DNA of 13,829 nucleotides from Bacteroidales bacterium Bact_23 (GTDB lineage: Bacteria > Bacteroidota > Bacteroidia > Bacteroidales > Lentimicrobiaceae), in contig LUZO01000413.1 of NCBI GenBank assembly GCA_001603685.1, positions 1 through 13,829 of the forward strand, read 5' to 3'. The position numbers and the translations under genes are program-made. The notes under the pieces are model-generated. The model searched no databases and was not told the DNA's origin. It saw nothing but the letters and a program-made list of their open reading frames with translations. Shown in pieces: positions 7,942-13,829 of this stretch (its first letter is position 1; every line of letters begins with the position of its first letter).

Positions 7942-8649
7942 ATGTCGCAACAAAAAGCCATAGAACTGAATCAATTAATGGCGGGCAAATCGCCTGAAGA
8001 GGTGTTGGACTGGTTTATTTCGGGCAATGCCGGAAAAACCGCTTTTGCCACCAGCCTTGGTGCCGAAGATCAGGTTATTACCCGTATGATTGCCAATCTG
8101 GGCAAAACGGCTGATATCTTCACCCTTGATACGGGCCGTTTGTTTCCCGAAGTATATGATCTGATGGACCTGACCTCAAAAAAATACGGGTTAACCATCC
8201 GGGTTATGTTTCCTGATGCCACTGAGGTTGAAGAGATGGTCAGGACAAAGGGAATCAACCTGTTTTACGACAGCATTGAGAACCGCAAATTATGCTGTAA
8301 TATCAGAAAGACCCGTCCGCTGAAGCGGGCGCTGAAAGGGCTTGATTCATGGATAACCGGGCTGCGCAAAAGCCAGTCGGTTACCCGCAAAGACCTTCAT
8401 GTGGTTGAATGGGACGAGGCAAACGGCCTTATTAAGGTCAATCCCCTGATTGAATGGAGCGAGGAGATGGTGTGGGATTACATCAGAAAGCACCATGTAC
8501 CTTACAACAAACTGCACGATCAGGGTTTCCCGAGTATAGGCTGTCAGCCCTGCACCCGCGCCATCATGCCCGGCGAGGATGTCCGCGCCGGCCGCTGGTG
8601 GTGGGAAAATCCGGAGACCCGGGAGTGCGGACTCCACAAAAACGATTAA
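7942..8649 (+). CDS. cysH: Assimilatory adenylyl-sulfate (APS) reductase, iron-sulfur type
   Basis: Reduces adenosine 5'-phosphosulfate to sulfite and AMP with electrons from thioredoxin, in cytoplasmic sulfate assimilation. The 235 residues show the PP-loop-like TSLGAED (37-43), LDTGRLFPE (62-70), paired cysteines Cys118-Cys119 followed by RKxxPL, and SIGCQPCTR with Cys201 and Cys204. These four cysteines are the [4Fe-4S] signature that separates APS reductases from cluster-free PAPS reductases. The C-terminal RECGLH carries the catalytic Cys229, so the enzyme looks intact. The ATG at 7942 is chosen over an in-frame ATG at 7834 that would overlap the hydrolase by 86 bases and add residues unlike the family. 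It lies 22 bases after the MBL gene, with which it likely forms an operon. No sulfate adenylyltransferase or sulfite reductase gene is present in the window. Confidence 0.93.
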   Translation: MSQQKAIELNQLMAGKSPEEVLDWFISGNAGKTAFATSLGAEDQVITRMIANLGKTADIFTLDTGRLFPEVYDLMDLTSKKYGLTIRVMFPDATEVEEMVRTKGINLFYDSIENRKLCCNIRKTRPLKRALKGLDSWITGLRKSQSVTRKDLHVVEWDEANGLIKVNPLIEWSEEMVWDYIRKHHVPYNKLHDQGFPSIGCQPCTRAIMPGEDVRAGRWWWENPETRECGLHKND

Positions 8650-8716
8650 TTTTCAGACTGAAAGGTTTTAACAATTTGGTAATTTTCCGGATACAGGAGG
8701 CAATCAGGAAAATGTG

Positions 8717-8724
8717 TACTTTTG
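8717..8724 (+). promoter_or_regulatory. -7 element upstream of the CBM48-like gene
   Basis: TACTTTTG followed by CA, a perfect TAnnTTTG match, 49 bases ahead of the ATG at 8774. No TTTG is present at the -33 position. It implies separate transcription of the small gene and excludes the longer reading frame that would start at 8714. Confidence 0.62.
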
Positions 8725-8773
8725 CACCCGGATTTTTAAATCTATATCCTATTGTATAACCAAATCAATTAGA

Positions 8774-9082
8774 ATGAGTATCAAAAAACAATTTCTGAAA
8801 AGCAAGCCTGTTTGTAAGGTAAGTTTTAAAGTGATGAAGGGACAGGTTCCGCAGGCCGACCGCATTTTTATAGTTGGCGACTTCAACAACTGGAACGAAA
8901 CTGCTGATGAGCTTAAACCACTGAAAGACGGTTCATTCAGCCACACCATTGAACTCGAAACCGGACGCGAATATCAGTTCCGCTATCTGGCCAATGGCAA
9001 TGTATGGTTCAACGATGAAGAAGCCGACAGCTTTGTTTCAGGCGGGGTAGGCAATGAACAGAATGGTGTTTTGTCACTCTGA
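8774..9082 (+). CDS. Small stand-alone CBM48 / AMPK-type glycogen-binding-fold protein
   Basis: 102 residues making a single immunoglobulin-like early-set domain of the isoamylase N-terminal/AMPK-beta type. Diagnostic segments are FIVGDFNNWNE (32-42), the phased KPLKDGSFSHTIELETGREYQFRY region (48-71), and NVWFNDEEADS (76-86). Trp40, together with aromatic or polar residues around 66-79, would be expected to contact a glucan. No signal peptide and no catalytic domain are present, so it is a free-standing, probably cytoplasmic, binding module rather than a truncated branching enzyme: it has its own promoter and ends at a terminator. Similar short proteins are widespread in Bacteroidota without an established function, as far as I recall. 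A role in binding glycogen or regulating its enzymes is an inference; no glycogen gene lies in the window. Confidence 0.88.
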   Translation: MSIKKQFLKSKPVCKVSFKVMKGQVPQADRIFIVGDFNNWNETADELKPLKDGSFSHTIELETGREYQFRYLANGNVWFNDEEADSFVSGGVGNEQNGVLSL

Positions 9083-9101
9083 TAAATCCATTAATTCGCA
9101 G

Positions 9102-9135
9102 AAAAAGGCAGTATCCTCCGGGTTACTGCCTTTTT
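9102..9135. terminator. Bidirectional terminator, CBM48 gene / ABC permease
   Basis: Stem of 12 base pairs, AAAAAGGCAGTA (9102-9113) with TACTGCCTTTTT (9124-9135), and a 10-base loop. Further T residues follow on the + strand (TTCTTTTC). The A run on the left arm supplies a T run for the convergent permease gene on the minus strand. Confidence 0.88.
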
Positions 9136-9145
9136 TTCTTTTCCT

Positions 9146-10366
9146 CTATTCGAAGCGCAGCGCCTTTACAGGTGCAATGTATCTGATTACCAGCGAGGGA
9201 ATCAGCATCATCAGCATACAAACGGCGAGGGTACACAGGTTGATGATCAGCACTTCGGGAAAGCTGATGGTAACGGGAACGCTGGAAACAAAATAGGACT
9301 CTTCCGACAAGGGTATGAATCCGGTTTTATATTGAAGATAAATCAGCCCCAGCGCGGCAATGTTGCCCCACAGAAGCCCGTAGCCTGCAATGTAAGCGGT
9401 GGCATAAATAAAAATCTTCCGGATGCTTCGGGTTTCAGCACCCAGCGCCTTCAGCAGTCCGATGTCGCGCGTGTGTTCCAGAATCAGAATAAGCAGTGTG
9501 GAAATAACCGTAATGCCCGATACCAGCGCCATTAGAATCAGAATGATCAGCACATTGATATCCTGTATCTCCACCCAGTCGAACAACTGAGGATATAACT
9601 GCCTGATGGTTCGGGTGTTGAGCTTATAACTGACGGTGTGGTACACCTCTTCCGATATTTTCCCAAGATCTTCGAAACGGTCAATTTTAATTTCGATACC
9701 GGAAACCAGGGTGCTGTCCCATTGGTTCAGCTTCCGGATGTGGCGGCCATCGCCGAAAACATACATATCGTCGAACTCGCCCAGGCCGGTGTCATAAATA
9801 CCGCTAATCCTGAATTTGCGACCACGCGCATTGTTGTCGATGATGAAGTACATCCGCAGGTCGTCGCCGGGCTTAAACCCCAGCATACGGGCCATTTTCG
9901 ATGAAATCAGCACATCGTTTGAGGCTTCTTTGCCATTGATTTCAGGAAGTGTTCCGTCTTTCAGCTTTTCGCTGAAAAAGGACCAGTCGTAGGTAGAGTC
10001 CACTCCCTTCAGGACAACTCCGTGAATTTCATCATCGGTTTTGATGATTCCCGCTTTCAGAAAAAAGGGATACACCCCCGCCACTCCCGGAATCTTGCGG
10101 ACTTCGGCAATGGCGGCATCTTCCAGCGATACGGGCGAAGGTTCAAACGAATCGTTCGAGTCAAAGGCCGCAACCTGAATGTGGGCTCCGAATCCGACAA
10201 TCTTATCGCGAACCTGCTTCTGAAATCCCTGCAAGATCGCTACGGATATAAGCATTACAGCCAATCCGAGGGAGATTCCGGCGATGGAAACCTTAATGAT
10301 GGGTCTGGAAAAGGTGTCTCCTTTTTTCGACCGGATACGGCGGCTGATGAAATATTCGAAGTTCAA
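9146..10366 (-). CDS. LolC/LolE-type ABC transporter permease (FtsX-like)
   Basis: Inner-membrane permease of the LolCDE/MacB superfamily, which releases outer-membrane lipoproteins to the periplasmic carrier. The 406 residues have the standard layout: a short cytoplasmic start (MNFEYFISRR), membrane helix 1 (about 24-47), a large periplasmic MacB-PCD-type domain (about 50-268), then three helices (about 271-296, 316-346, 370-396) forming the FtsX domain. EHTRDIGLLKALGA (297-310) is the cytoplasmic coupling loop and APVKALRFE the typical end. The N-terminal GFQKQVRDKIVGFGAHIQV resembles LolC/LolE rather than MacB. The only in-frame start is TTG at 10366; no ATG or GTG lies between the -7 element and the conserved N-terminus. 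The ATPase partner (LolD) is not in the window. It shares promoter DNA with namZ. Confidence 0.92.
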   Translation of the reverse strand: MNFEYFISRRIRSKKGDTFSRPIIKVSIAGISLGLAVMLISVAILQGFQKQVRDKIVGFGAHIQVAAFDSNDSFEPSPVSLEDAAIAEVRKIPGVAGVYPFFLKAGIIKTDDEIHGVVLKGVDSTYDWSFFSEKLKDGTLPEINGKEASNDVLISSKMARMLGFKPGDDLRMYFIIDNNARGRKFRISGIYDTGLGEFDDMYVFGDGRHIRKLNQWDSTLVSGIEIKIDRFEDLGKISEEVYHTVSYKLNTRTIRQLYPQLFDWVEIQDINVLIILILMALVSGITVISTLLILILEHTRDIGLLKALGAETRSIRKIFIYATAYIAGYGLLWGNIAALGLIYLQYKTGFIPLSEESYFVSSVPVTISFPEVLIINLCTLAVCMLMMLIPSLVIRYIAPVKALRFE

Positions 10367-10383
10367 TTGACAGAAGTTTACGG

Positions 10384-10391
10384 CAAAGTTA
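10384..10391 (-). promoter_or_regulatory. -7 element of the ABC permease promoter
   Basis: Minus-strand TAACTTTG followed by CC, a perfect TAnnTTTG match, ending 17 bases before the TTG start. The expected -33 position (about 10411-10415) falls on the -7 element of the divergent namZ promoter and lacks TTTG. Confidence 0.65.
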
Positions 10392-10403
10392 GCGGTTTAG
10401 CAT

Positions 10404-10411
10404 TAATTTTG
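10404..10411 (+). promoter_or_regulatory. -7 element of the namZ promoter
   Basis: TAATTTTG, a perfect TAnnTTTG match, 39 bases before the namZ ATG. Its -33 position (about 10380-10383) lies beside the -7 element of the divergent permease and lacks TTTG. Confidence 0.6.
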
Positions 10412-10450
10412 TATAAAACTTAATCACAACCCGGATAAAAACCGATTTAT

Positions 10451-11659
10451 ATGCAAAAAGCAATCACGGTAATTCTGGCAATGCTGTCTTTTGTTGCAGT
10501 AAGCGCCCAGCCCGACCTCAGAAAGATGACCGAAACAGGTTCTATCAACCACCCGGTAATTCCCGGAGCATGGCGTACCGCTGTTTATTTCCCGCTGCTG
10601 AAGGATAAGAAGGTAGGCGTTGTTGCCAATCAGACTTCCATGATTAAAGAGGTACATCTGGTTGATTCGCTGATATCTGCCGGAATTAAAGTGGTTAAGG
10701 TGTTTACGCCGGAACATGGATTCAGGGGAAATGCCGAAGCCGGTGCCACCATTAAAAACGACTGGGACAGCAAAACGGGTCTGCCGCTGATATCGCTTTA
10801 CGGCGCTAAGAAAAAGCCTGCTGCCGAAGACCTTGCCGGCATCGATATGGTAATCCTCGACCTTCAGGATGTCGGTGCACGCTTCTACACCTACATTTCA
10901 ACCATGAGCTACATGATGGAAGCCTGCGCCGAGAACAGTATTCCGCTGATGGTGCTCGACCGGCCCAATCCTAACGGTTTTTATGTTGACGGCCCCGTGC
11001 TGAAACCTGAGTACAGCTCCTTTATCGGAATGCATCCCGTTGCCCTGGTGCACGGCATGACCATGGCCGAATATGCCCGGATGGTAAATTCGGAGAAATG
11101 GCTGAAAAACAAGTTGGAATGTAAACTGCAATGGGTTGAATGCGAGGGATATACCCACAAAACCAGATACAATCTTCCCGTGAGGCCCTCCCCAAACCTG
11201 CCCGATATGGCTTCGGTTTATCTCTACCCCTCGCTCTGCCTTTTCGAAGGCACTCCAATCAGTGTGGGACGGGGCACTACGGTACCTTTCACGGTAATCG
11301 GCCACCCTGATTTCAAAGGTGGAAACTACTCCTTTACTCCGGTTCCCATAAAAGGCGTCAGCGAAAATCCGCCCCACAAGGGCGTTGAATGCCATGGCTA
11401 CAATCTGAAGGAAAATGCCGTTGAAATCTGGAAAGAGGGCGGACTCAGACTGGAATGGCTGATTGAAATGTATAAGGCACTGGGCAGTAAACCCGGCTTT
11501 TTCACCGGTTCATTTGACAAACTCGCCGGCAGCGACGAGCTGAGAATCCAGATTCAATCGGGAATGAGCGAACAGAAAATCAGGGAATCGTGGGAGCAGG
11601 GATTGAAGGAGTTCAAAAAAATGAGAAGAAAATACCTGCTCTATCCCGATTTTGAGTAA
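10451..11659 (+). CDS. namZ: Exo-beta-N-acetylmuramidase NamZ (DUF1343, GH171)
   Basis: Exported glycosidase that removes MurNAc from the non-reducing end of peptidoglycan fragments, supplying MurNAc for recycling. The 402 residues begin with a signal peptide (MQKAITVILAMLSFVAVSA, cleavage probably near residue 19), so the enzyme is periplasmic. DUF1343 landmarks are VGVVANQTS (55-63), FTPEHGFRG (85-93, containing the conserved Glu-His pair of the active site), DLQDVGARFYTY (137-148), DRPNPNG (170-176), PSPNLP (246-251) and FEGTPISVGRGTT (265-277). The length matches complete family members. The ATG at 10451 begins a typical signal sequence. It is transcribed divergently from the LolC/E-like permease from overlapping promoters and converges on an aminotransferase gene. 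The enzymatic activity is known for family members in Bacillus and Tannerella; for this protein it is an inference from homology. Confidence 0.92.
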   Translation: MQKAITVILAMLSFVAVSAQPDLRKMTETGSINHPVIPGAWRTAVYFPLLKDKKVGVVANQTSMIKEVHLVDSLISAGIKVVKVFTPEHGFRGNAEAGATIKNDWDSKTGLPLISLYGAKKKPAAEDLAGIDMVILDLQDVGARFYTYISTMSYMMEACAENSIPLMVLDRPNPNGFYVDGPVLKPEYSSFIGMHPVALVHGMTMAEYARMVNSEKWLKNKLECKLQWVECEGYTHKTRYNLPVRPSPNLPDMASVYLYPSLCLFEGTPISVGRGTTVPFTVIGHPDFKGGNYSFTPVPIKGVSENPPHKGVECHGYNLKENAVEIWKEGGLRLEWLIEMYKALGSKPGFFTGSFDKLAGSDELRIQIQSGMSEQKIRESWEQGLKEFKKMRRKYLLYPDFE

Positions 11660-11729
11660 GCGGGCACTTTGGTTACCGAAAACCGGTGTCACACGCATTT
11701 CAAATAAGGATTTGATGCCGGAATAAAAC

Positions 11730-11764
11730 AAAAAAGGCCATCTCTTCATGAGACAGCCTTTTTT
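11730..11764. terminator. Bidirectional terminator between namZ and the aminotransferase
   Basis: AAAAAAGGC (11730-11738) pairs with GCCTTTTTT (11756-11764). After a two-base internal mismatch the stem continues as TCTC/GAGA (11741-11744 with 11750-11753) around a TTCAT loop. Poly-T ends arise on both strands, serving both convergent genes. Confidence 0.82.
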
Positions 11765-11781
11765 TATAGGTTTGGCAGGGA

Positions 11782-12978
11782 TTATACCCTTCCGGGATAA
11801 ACCTTCAATGCTTCTTCAAGACATTTTACTGCATTCACCAGGTCCTCTTTCTTCAGTACATAAGCAATTCTGGCCTCGTTTTTACCAAGCCCCGGGGTTG
11901 CGTAGAAACCTGAAGCGGGAGCCAGCATTACCGTCTGTTTTTCATATTCAAACTCTTCGAGCAGCCACTGGCAGAATTTATCGGCATCGTCAATCGGCAG
12001 GCTCACAACGGTATAGAAAGCGCCTTTGGGCATGGGAGCATACACTCCTGGAATTTTGTTCAGCTCTTCAATTACCAGATTGCGCCTTGTGATGTACTCG
12101 TCGTACACCTCTTTAAAATACTCTTTCGGGGTATCGAGCGAAGCTTCGCCAACCACCTGTCCGAGTGAGGGCGGGCTGAGGCGTGCCTGAGCAAATTTAA
12201 GTGCGGTACCGATTACATTTTTGTTCTTTGAAATCAGTGCACCGATCCTTACTCCACACTCGCTGTAGCGTTTTGAAACAGAGTCCATTAACACGGCATG
12301 CTCTTCGAGCCCTTCCAGCTGCATAATGGAGAAATGCTCGTTGCCATCGTAGCAGAACTCACGGTAAACCTCGTCGGCAAAGAGGTAGAGGTCATGTTTC
12401 AGCACCAGTTCCCTCAGGTGAAGGAGCTCTTCCTTGCTGTAGAGGTAGCCGGTCGGGTTGTTGGGGTTGCAAACCATGATGGCTTTGGTACGCGGCGTGA
12501 TCGATTTTTCGAACTCGCTGATTGAGGGCAGTGCAAAGCCATCCTTAATATTGGAGGTGATGGGTACGACCTTTACGCCGGCAGCCAGTGCAAAGGCATT
12601 GTAGTTGGTGTAGAACGGCTCGGGGATGATTACTTCATCACCGGGGTTCATACAGGTTTTAAAGGCGAATGAGATGGCCTCGGAACCACCTGTTGTGATG
12701 ATGATTTCGTTGTGATCCACATTGATGCCAATATTCTGGTAATAACCGGCGAGTTTGCGCCTGTATCCTTCATTACCGGCTGAGTGGCTGTATTCAATAA
12801 CCTTCTGATCGAATTTACGAACGGCCTGCAATGCCACTTCGGGAGTGTGAATATCGGGCTGGCCAATGTTGAGGTGGTAAACCTTCACTCCTCTTTTCTT
12901 TGCTGCCTCAGCAAAAGGAACAAGCTTGCGGATGGGGGATGCCGGCATCTCTATGCCGCGGTCGGAAATTTTAGGCAT
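11782..12978 (-). CDS. Class I PLP-dependent aminotransferase (aspartate aminotransferase-like)
   Basis: Cytoplasmic fold-type I aminotransferase, 398 residues, complete. Visible: IGQPDIHTP (38-46) in the substrate-gating segment; TTGGSEAI (95-102) for the cofactor phosphate; Asn171 in NPNNPTG (171-177); Asp202 and Tyr205 in ADEVYREF, binding the PLP ring; Lys236 in DSVSKRYSECGVRIG as the Schiff-base lysine; Arg244 for the phosphate; and Arg370 in NEARIAY for the substrate carboxylate. The lysine context is SKRYSECG rather than the usual SKTYAMTGWR of Thermus-type aspartate aminotransferases, so the amino-acid substrate is uncertain (aspartate, aromatic, or another). Start is ATG 12978, 43 bases after a strong promoter. 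The gene is probably monocistronic; the upstream DUF1573 gene ends at its own terminator. Confidence 0.92.
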   Translation of the reverse strand: MPKISDRGIEMPASPIRKLVPFAEAAKKRGVKVYHLNIGQPDIHTPEVALQAVRKFDQKVIEYSHSAGNEGYRRKLAGYYQNIGINVDHNEIIITTGGSEAISFAFKTCMNPGDEVIIPEPFYTNYNAFALAAGVKVVPITSNIKDGFALPSISEFEKSITPRTKAIMVCNPNNPTGYLYSKEELLHLRELVLKHDLYLFADEVYREFCYDGNEHFSIMQLEGLEEHAVLMDSVSKRYSECGVRIGALISKNKNVIGTALKFAQARLSPPSLGQVVGEASLDTPKEYFKEVYDEYITRRNLVIEELNKIPGVYAPMPKGAFYTVVSLPIDDADKFCQWLLEEFEYEKQTVMLAPASGFYATPGLGKNEARIAYVLKKEDLVNAVKCLEEALKVYPGRV

Positions 12979-13021
12979 AATTTTATCTTTTTTAAGTTGT
13001 TGGTCAGTTTTGTATCCGCTG

Positions 13022-13052
13022 CAAAGTTATAAGCAAATTCCGGAGTTCCAAA
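13022..13052 (-). promoter_or_regulatory. Promoter of the aminotransferase gene
   Basis: Minus-strand -33 TTTG (13049-13052), 19-base spacer, -7 TAACTTTG (13022-13029) followed by C. This is the most complete Bacteroidota-type promoter in the window, with both boxes perfect. Transcription would begin near 13015-13018, giving a leader of about 40 bases. Confidence 0.78.
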
Positions 13053-13100
13053 TAGGTAAGCAAAGTTTATTCAAAACAAGAAATATTGCCAACAGATATA

Positions 13101-13124
13101 AAAAAAGGCCGGATAACCGGCCTT
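13101..13124 (-). terminator. Terminator of the DUF1573 gene
   Basis: Perfect 8-base-pair hairpin AAGGCCGG/CCGGCCTT (13105-13112 with 13117-13124), 4-base loop, followed on the minus strand by a T run (13106-13101). It lies 22 bases past the DUF1573 stop codon and insulates the aminotransferase promoter just downstream. Confidence 0.88.
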
Positions 13125-13146
13125 AAATTAACCACTTACACATTCA

Positions 13147-13632
13147 CTATTTTGCTACGGGAGCGGCGCCTGACGAAACTGATTTCTCAGGAATTACACT
13201 CTCCTCGGTCTTCTTTACGATATTACCAGCAATCCTCAGAACAACAGGCGAGTTCTTGGCATTGGCCATAACCGTGATGGTTTTATTAATGGGCCCCATA
13301 CGGTTGGTATCGTATTTTACTTTGATTACCTCTTTTTTGCCGGGCAGAATCGGCTCTCTCGGCCAGCTGGGAACCGTACAGCCGCACGATGAACGAACGC
13401 TTGAAAGAATCAGAGGCTCCTTGCCGGTATTGGTAAATTCAAATTCACAATTTCCATCGCCACCAACGAATAAGGTGCCGTAATCGTGAACGGTTTTTTC
13501 GAAAGATATTTCCGGTGCATTCGGGTTATCAACCTGTGTTTGCTGGCCGGCACTCTGTAAATTCTGTTGGGCACTCAGTGAAAAGCAAGCTCCAAAAAAG
13601 ATTGCCATTAGTAATGTTATTGACCTTTTCAT
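13147..13632 (-). CDS. Secreted DUF1573 Ig-like domain protein
   Basis: 161-residue exported protein of unknown function. A signal peptide (MKRSITLLMAIFFGACFSLSA) ends in an A-Q type cleavage site, followed by a low-complexity linker rich in Gln, Asn and Pro, then one DUF1573 domain (about 40-140). The hallmark segments are FEKTVHDYGTLFVGG (44-58), FEFTNTGKEPL (64-74) and SSCGCTVP (81-88). The fold is an immunoglobulin-like (ASPM-SPD-2-Hydin-like) sandwich; the CGC pair could form a disulfide or bind metal, which is not established. There is no lipobox, so it is probably periplasmic or surface-released. ATG 13632 is chosen. A start nine codons upstream would be TTG at 13659 and would give an unusually long n-region. 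Downstream is its own terminator. Confidence 0.88.
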   Translation of the reverse strand: MKRSITLLMAIFFGACFSLSAQQNLQSAGQQTQVDNPNAPEISFEKTVHDYGTLFVGGDGNCEFEFTNTGKEPLILSSVRSSCGCTVPSWPREPILPGKKEVIKVKYDTNRMGPINKTITVMANAKNSPVVLRIAGNIVKKTEESVIPEKSVSSGAAPVAK

Positions 13633-13679
13633 TGCATGTTGGTTTTTATGTTGACTCAAAATGTCCGCATTGGATTGGA

Positions 13680-13687
13680 CAAAATTA
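13680..13687 (-). promoter_or_regulatory. -7 element of the DUF1573 promoter
   Basis: Minus-strand TAATTTTG, a perfect TAnnTTTG match, 47 bases before ATG 13632. The -33 region has no TTTG at 19-20 bases. Confidence 0.55.
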
Positions 13688-13823
13688 ACTAATATTGTTC
13701 TGCGAAGTCAAGAATTTTTAACTATTTCTTTCAAAACAAAGATTATGCCACCAGTTATAAAATTGATTTTTTTTTTGGAATTGGTAAAAATCCTGTTTCT
13801 TTACTGAATTAATCACACTCCCT

Positions 13824-13829
13824 ATGAAA
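13824..13829 (+). CDS. Possible start of a further gene, cut by the window edge
   Basis: The window ends in ATG AAA (Met-Lys), a common beginning for an exported protein. It lies in an A+T-rich spacer divergent from the DUF1573 gene. Only two codons are visible, no perfect promoter precedes it, and it may be chance. Confidence 0.2.

Noticed and set aside
8651..8663. Inverted repeat TTTCAG-a-CTGAAA just after the cysH stop codon, considered as a terminator.
   Set aside because: The centre is too small for a stable hairpin and no T run follows; at most it is a weak protein-binding site or chance.
8695..8759. A perfect AGGAGG followed 11 bases later by a 15-codon frame (MCTFAPGFLNLYPIV).
   Set aside because: Shine-Dalgarno sequences are not generally used in Bacteroidota, and the frame contains the perfect -7 promoter element of the next gene, so it would be mostly untranscribed from that promoter.
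13633..13659. N-terminal extension of the DUF1573 protein from a TTG at 13659.
   Set aside because: The ATG at 13632 gives a standard signal peptide; the extension would put nine polar residues ahead of it.
1..13829. Search for mobile elements, CRISPR, toxin-antitoxin, defence genes, tRNA or rRNA.
   Set aside because: Every gene of reasonable size is a recognisable chromosomal housekeeping or Bacteroidota-typical gene, spacers are short, and no long direct or terminal inverted repeats were apparent by eye.

Overview
The window reads as an ordinary, densely packed stretch of chromosome from a member of the Bacteroidota, most likely a Bacteroidales-type anaerobe; the order is an inference. The clues are perfect or near-perfect TAnnTTTG promoter elements (the Bacteroidota -7 consensus) ahead of most genes, the near absence of Shine-Dalgarno sequences before real start codons, a Bacteroidota-style GyrA and ClpC, and NamZ (DUF1343) and DUF1573 proteins with short signal peptides ending in A-Q. 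I see no mobile element, CRISPR array, tRNA, rRNA or phage gene.

Layout. Positions 4-2628 (-) hold gyrA, and 2972-5530 (+) hold clpC. They diverge from a 343-base A+T-rich spacer with two tandem promoter candidates for clpC. clpC converges on a muropeptide-ligase (Mpl-like) gene at 5600-6964 (-), with a bidirectional terminator between them. The mpl gene diverges from a two-gene unit: a metallo-beta-lactamase-fold hydrolase (7083-7919, +) and, 22 bases later, an iron-sulfur APS reductase (cysH, 7942-8649, +). A small stand-alone CBM48/AMPK-type glycogen-binding-fold protein (8774-9082, +) has its own promoter and converges on a LolC/LolE-type ABC permease (9146-10366, -) that starts with TTG. 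That permease diverges from namZ, an exo-N-acetylmuramidase (10451-11659, +), through two promoters that occupy the same DNA. namZ converges on a class I PLP aminotransferase (11782-12978, -). A secreted DUF1573 protein (13147-13632, -) closes the window, and a possible further gene may begin on the + strand in the last six bases.

How the genes relate. Most are independent housekeeping units: DNA topology, proteolysis, sulfur assimilation, amino-acid metabolism and lipoprotein export. Mpl and NamZ both belong to peptidoglycan recycling, one cytoplasmic and one exported, but they are about 3.5 kb apart and not co-transcribed. The most notable features are regulatory: fully overlapping divergent promoters at 10384-10411, a set of genes whose start codon lies only 17-19 bases after the -7 element, and compact bidirectional terminators at all three convergent junctions. 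I found no convincing new multi-gene system.
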